DNA of 64,000 bases. Source: Lysobacter arvi. Lineage in GTDB: Bacteria > Pseudomonadota > Gammaproteobacteria > Xanthomonadales > Xanthomonadaceae. Where the stretch lies: positions 372,001 through 436,000 of the forward strand of contig JARUHG010000001.1 of NCBI GenBank assembly GCA_031216755.1, in the 5' to 3' direction. Made by a program: the position numbers and the translations under genes. Below are positions 61,801-64,000 of this stretch, in pieces. Every line of letters begins with the position of its first letter. Position 1 is the first letter of the stretch. Below the pieces are notes generated by a model. The model made no database searches. It was given only the letters and a program-made list of their open reading frames with translations, and had not been told where the DNA came from.

Positions 61801-62277
61801 TCAATCGGCCTTGTCCGCTTTGTCGTCGCCGGGAATGCGCCGCTCGATCCAGTTGATCGCGGTAAGGATCAGCAGGGTGAGGGCGGTCGCCAGGCCTGCG
61901 AGCAGGTGGTAGCGGAAGCCGCACATCACGCCGATCACCGCGACCATGAGGATCGTGGCCGCGGTGGTGATGCCCACGACGACCTGCGATCCACGCCGCG
62001 CGAATATCGTGCCGGCGCCGATGAACGATACGCCGGCGATGACCGCTTCGACCAGTCGCAACGGGTCGATGGTGAGGCGAAGCTCGCTGTCCAGCCGGTG
62101 GTCGATGATCACCAGCTGACCGAGCCCGACCAGCAGGGCCGCCGCGCCGCCCACGAGCATGTGCGTGCGGAAGCCTGCGGGCCGGTTCTTCAATTCGCGC
62201 TCGAAGCCCACCACGCCGCCCAGCAGCATCGCCACGGCGGCATCGCGCAGTACGACCAGTTGGAGGGTCCAGTCCAT
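61801..62277 (-). CDS. MgtC/SapB family membrane protein
   Basis: A 158-residue protein with about four to five membrane segments. It has LRDAAVAMLLGGVVGFERELKNRPAGFRTHMLVGGAAALL, the MgtC signature with the conserved acidic and arginine residues, and GVSFIGAGTIFARRGSQVVVGITTAATI. It lacks the C-terminal cytoplasmic domain of long MgtC proteins, so it is the short SapB type. Roles in magnesium limitation and acid survival are known for relatives. Confidence 0.88.
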   Translation of the reverse strand: MDWTLQLVVLRDAAVAMLLGGVVGFERELKNRPAGFRTHMLVGGAAALLVGLGQLVIIDHRLDSELRLTIDPLRLVEAVIAGVSFIGAGTIFARRGSQVVVGITTAATILMVAVIGVMCGFRYHLLAGLATALTLLILTAINWIERRIPGDDKADKAD

Positions 62278-62404
62278 TCCGGCACGGTGGTGTCGAAGAT
62301 GTGTAGGCGCCGTCACGGCCGCATTGGGTGCCACACACACCCCCCTCACGAGCCCATTCCTACCATCCGGCGCACCTTAGGACGGAGAGAGGAGGAGACA
62401 CGCA

Positions 62405-62677
62405 ATGGGCATCATCATCTGGCTGATCGTGGGCGGTATCGTCGGCTGGCTCGCCAGCCTCATCATGCGTCGCGATGCGCAGCAGGGCATCATCCTCAAC
62501 ATCGTCGTCGGCATCATCGGCGCCTTCATCGGCGGCTGGCTGGGCGGCATGCTGGGTATCGGCGGCGGCGACATCAACGATGGCAACTTCAGCATCGCAG
62601 GCCTGCTCCTGTCGCTGCTGGGCGCGGTGGTACTGCTGGCGATCGTGAATCTGTTCACCCGCGGCCGCGCGCGCTAA
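62405..62677 (+). CDS. GlsB/YeaQ/YmgE family stress-response membrane protein
   Basis: A 90-residue protein with three hydrophobic helices, Gly-rich throughout (IIIWLIVGGIVGWLASLIMRRDAQQGIILNIVVGIIGAFIGGWLGGMLGIGGG). The insert DINDGNFSIAG and final RGRAR tail are typical of the family, which is induced by general stress. GAGGAGGAG gives a strong ribosome site. It is followed 6 bases later by the cupin gene. Confidence 0.93.
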   Translation: MGIIIWLIVGGIVGWLASLIMRRDAQQGIILNIVVGIIGAFIGGWLGGMLGIGGGDINDGNFSIAGLLLSLLGAVVLLAIVNLFTRGRAR

Positions 62678-62683
62678 GGGCGC

Positions 62684-63025
62684 ATGAAGCACAAGCGGTT
62701 CCGCTTCGGCCCGGGTTTCCGTGTCGCGTTCGATGTGCGCAAGGTGCAGGCGGCCGAAATGGTCATCGCACCCGGCGGCAAGGAAGGCGGACCGGACAAC
62801 CGGCATCGCGGCGCCGACCAGTGGCTGTACGTGGTATCCGGCACGGGGCTGGCGATCGTCGAAGGACGTCGCCAGCCCCTGAAGGCGGGCAGCCTGCTGG
62901 TCATCGAACGCGGTGAGCGCCACGAGATCCGCAATACCGGTCGCACGCGCCTGAAGACCGTGAACTTCTACTACCCGCCGGCGTACGACCGCGAAGAAGA
63001 GCCGCTGCCCGCCGGGCGCAGGTAG
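62684..63025 (+). CDS. Cupin domain-containing protein
   Basis: A 113-residue single cupin. The GPDNRHRGADQWLYVVSGTGLAIVEGRRQPLKAGSLLVIERGERHEIRNTGR segment supplies the two cupin motifs, with metal-site histidines (H47 and H86). The function is unknown. It follows the GlsB-type gene by 6 bases, so it is probably in the same transcript. Confidence 0.85.
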   Translation: MKHKRFRFGPGFRVAFDVRKVQAAEMVIAPGGKEGGPDNRHRGADQWLYVVSGTGLAIVEGRRQPLKAGSLLVIERGERHEIRNTGRTRLKTVNFYYPPAYDREEEPLPAGRR

Positions 63026-63034
63026 CGCTTCGCA

Positions 63035-63655
63035 TCAGCGACGCCGCGCGTACCACTGTGCCAGCGCCTCTGGCAGGTGCTCGTCGACGTCGACGCCCAG
63101 CGCGCGATGCGCATCGAGCACGTCGAGGACCTGCTGGCGCAAGGCGGCGAGCATCGGCATCCGATCCAGATGCGACGGTTCGCCTTCGACGCGAGCGAGC
63201 ACGCCCAGTCCCCAGGAAAACAGCGCGGGCGCGCGGGCGCGCATCTGCGACTCCAGCCATGCGCGCATCGGCGCATGGACGGTGTGGCCCTCCTGCGCGA
63301 GCCGCTCCATGGCCCGGGCGAGCTGCGGGTACGCACCGCGGTACCACTCCGTGTGGCCGGCCGCCTGCAGCCGCACGGTGAGCGGCGCCGGCGCGCTGTG
63401 TTCGGCCAGGGCGCGTCCGAGTTCGAGTTCGAGCCGTCGCGCATCGCGAACCGTCTCGGTCTCCACCAGCAGGGCCCGATCCAGGTCGAAGAACTCGAAG
63501 AAGCGCGGATGCAGCGCCTGCATGCGTTCCAGCGGCTGCCGCGAGAAGCCCAGCTTCAGCAGATCCTCGTACGCGCACGGCAATACATACAGATGGCATG
63601 CGCCTTCGCTGACGCTTCGGGTGCGCTCGGGATCGCTCGTGCGAAGGAATGGCAT
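63035..63655 (-). CDS. GIY-YIG-like (T5orf172/Mug113-type) domain protein
   Basis: A 206-residue protein. GACHLYVLPCAYEDLLKLGFSRQPLERMQALHPRFFEFFDLDRALLVETETVRDARRLELELGRALAEH resembles the small GIY-YIG nuclease variants: a HLYVL strand, KLGFS in place of YIG, the arginine in ERM, and a distal glutamate. The C-terminal half is helical and unrecognised. Nuclease activity is not assured since YIG is altered. It is convergent with the cupin gene and divergent from topoisomerase IB. Confidence 0.65.
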   Translation of the reverse strand: MPFLRTSDPERTRSVSEGACHLYVLPCAYEDLLKLGFSRQPLERMQALHPRFFEFFDLDRALLVETETVRDARRLELELGRALAEHSAPAPLTVRLQAAGHTEWYRGAYPQLARAMERLAQEGHTVHAPMRAWLESQMRARAPALFSWGLGVLARVEGEPSHLDRMPMLAALRQQVLDVLDAHRALGVDVDEHLPEALAQWYARRR

Positions 63656-63745
63656 ATGAACATCATCGCCGATCGCGCGTGAGCGCAGCCGGTGCGGGCC
63701 GGATCGCGACGCGTTCTTGATGCGTCGCTCCGGATGCTGGGTCGC

Positions 63746-64000
63746 ATGGCGAAATCCCGCAACATTCCCGCGCAGCGCAACGGTAACGGCGCGCCGAAGA
63801 ACGACGCCTGCCTCGCGGCGGCGAGCGACGGCGGGCTGGTCTACGTCAGCGATGGCGAGCCAGGCCTGCGTCGCATGCGATCGGGCAAGGGCTTCCGCTA
63901 CGTCGACGCGGACGGGCGGACCGTGCGCGACGCCGAGACGTTGGCGCGCATTCGTTCGCTTGCGATACCCCCGGCGTATCGCGACGTGTGGATCTGCCGT
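63746..64000 (+). CDS. DNA topoisomerase IB (partial, runs off the window)
   Basis: The first 85 residues of a poxvirus-type topoisomerase IB. GLVYVSDGEPGLRRMRSGKGFRYVDADGRTVRDAETLARIRSLAIPPAYRDVWIC is the N-terminal domain of bacterial topo IB, which relaxes supercoils with a tyrosine nucleophile located beyond the window. ATG 63746 is chosen; an in-frame ATG at 63734 would add four residues. Confidence 0.9.
   Translation, partial: MAKSRNIPAQRNGNGAPKNDACLAAASDGGLVYVSDGEPGLRRMRSGKGFRYVDADGRTVRDAETLARIRSLAIPPAYRDVWICR

Overview
The window is a gene-dense, high-GC stretch of chromosome from a gammaproteobacterium, most likely a Lysobacter-like member of the Xanthomonadaceae. Pointers are the second-LexA mutasome operon lexA2-imuA-imuB-dnaE2, the serC-pheA-aminotransferase-aroA cluster, a 'transmembrane repetitive protein' downstream of nfuA, a polyhydroxyalkanoic-acid-system-type protein, and 23-bp palindromic intergenic repeats of the kind scattered through xanthomonad genomes. 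I see no insertion sequence, prophage, CRISPR array or rRNA. There is one tRNA, tRNA-Ser(UGA). The species is inferred from gene content only.

Layout. 1-8000: end of an unidentified gene, an MpaB-type oxygenase, the ABC-F ATPase Uup, an AlkB-like dioxygenase, an NHL-propeller/LytM (M23) fusion, an SRPBCC protein, ThpR and a YdeI-type protein. 8000-13900: a minus-strand run of secreted or envelope proteins (STAS-like protein, YbaY/MliC-type lipoprotein, M14 carboxypeptidase, a membrane-anchored unknown, and a metzincin protease with four tandem N-terminal modules). 14200-20900: a thioredoxin-reductase-like flavoprotein coupled to a DUF72 protein, a patatin, an FHA membrane protein and the MsrPQ methionine-sulfoxide repair pair. 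21000-26000: serC-pheA-hisC-like-aroA, the last three joined by 4-base overlaps, for serine and aromatic amino acid synthesis. 26000-36200: an O-antigen-ligase-type protein, a TonB-like protein, serS, azoR with a divergent LysR regulator, tRNA-Ser, an AraC regulator with a divergent hydrolase, several small proteins, and a TauE/SafE transporter.

36300-42400 is the SOS mutagenesis operon, with a palindromic candidate LexA operator just before lexA2. 42500-51500 holds a PEP-mutase/ICL-family enzyme, an M28 peptidase, a GacA/UvrY-type regulator, ribonuclease E divergent from rluC, a TonB-like lipoprotein, phhB and nfuA. 51700-59000 is the most unusual part. It holds a TonB-like Pro/Ala-rich membrane protein, a BON-domain protein with a long Gly/Tyr/Gln/Arg-rich disordered region, a sigma-54 response regulator overlapping a tiny histidine-kinase-DHp-like protein, a conserved 119-residue orphan, a DUF4142 lipoprotein and a CBS-pair protein. 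Two sequences in this block read as -24/-12 sigma-54 promoters. They precede the BON gene and the 119-residue orphan, and each has GGAAA-N-TTTC-like inverted repeats upstream. This suggests an uncharacterised sigma-54-controlled envelope or stress regulon; the link is an inference.

59000-64000 closes with an AraC-type protein, a VOC protein, an AarF/UbiB kinase-like protein, MgtC, a GlsB/YeaQ membrane protein with a cupin, a GIY-YIG-like protein and the start of topoisomerase IB.
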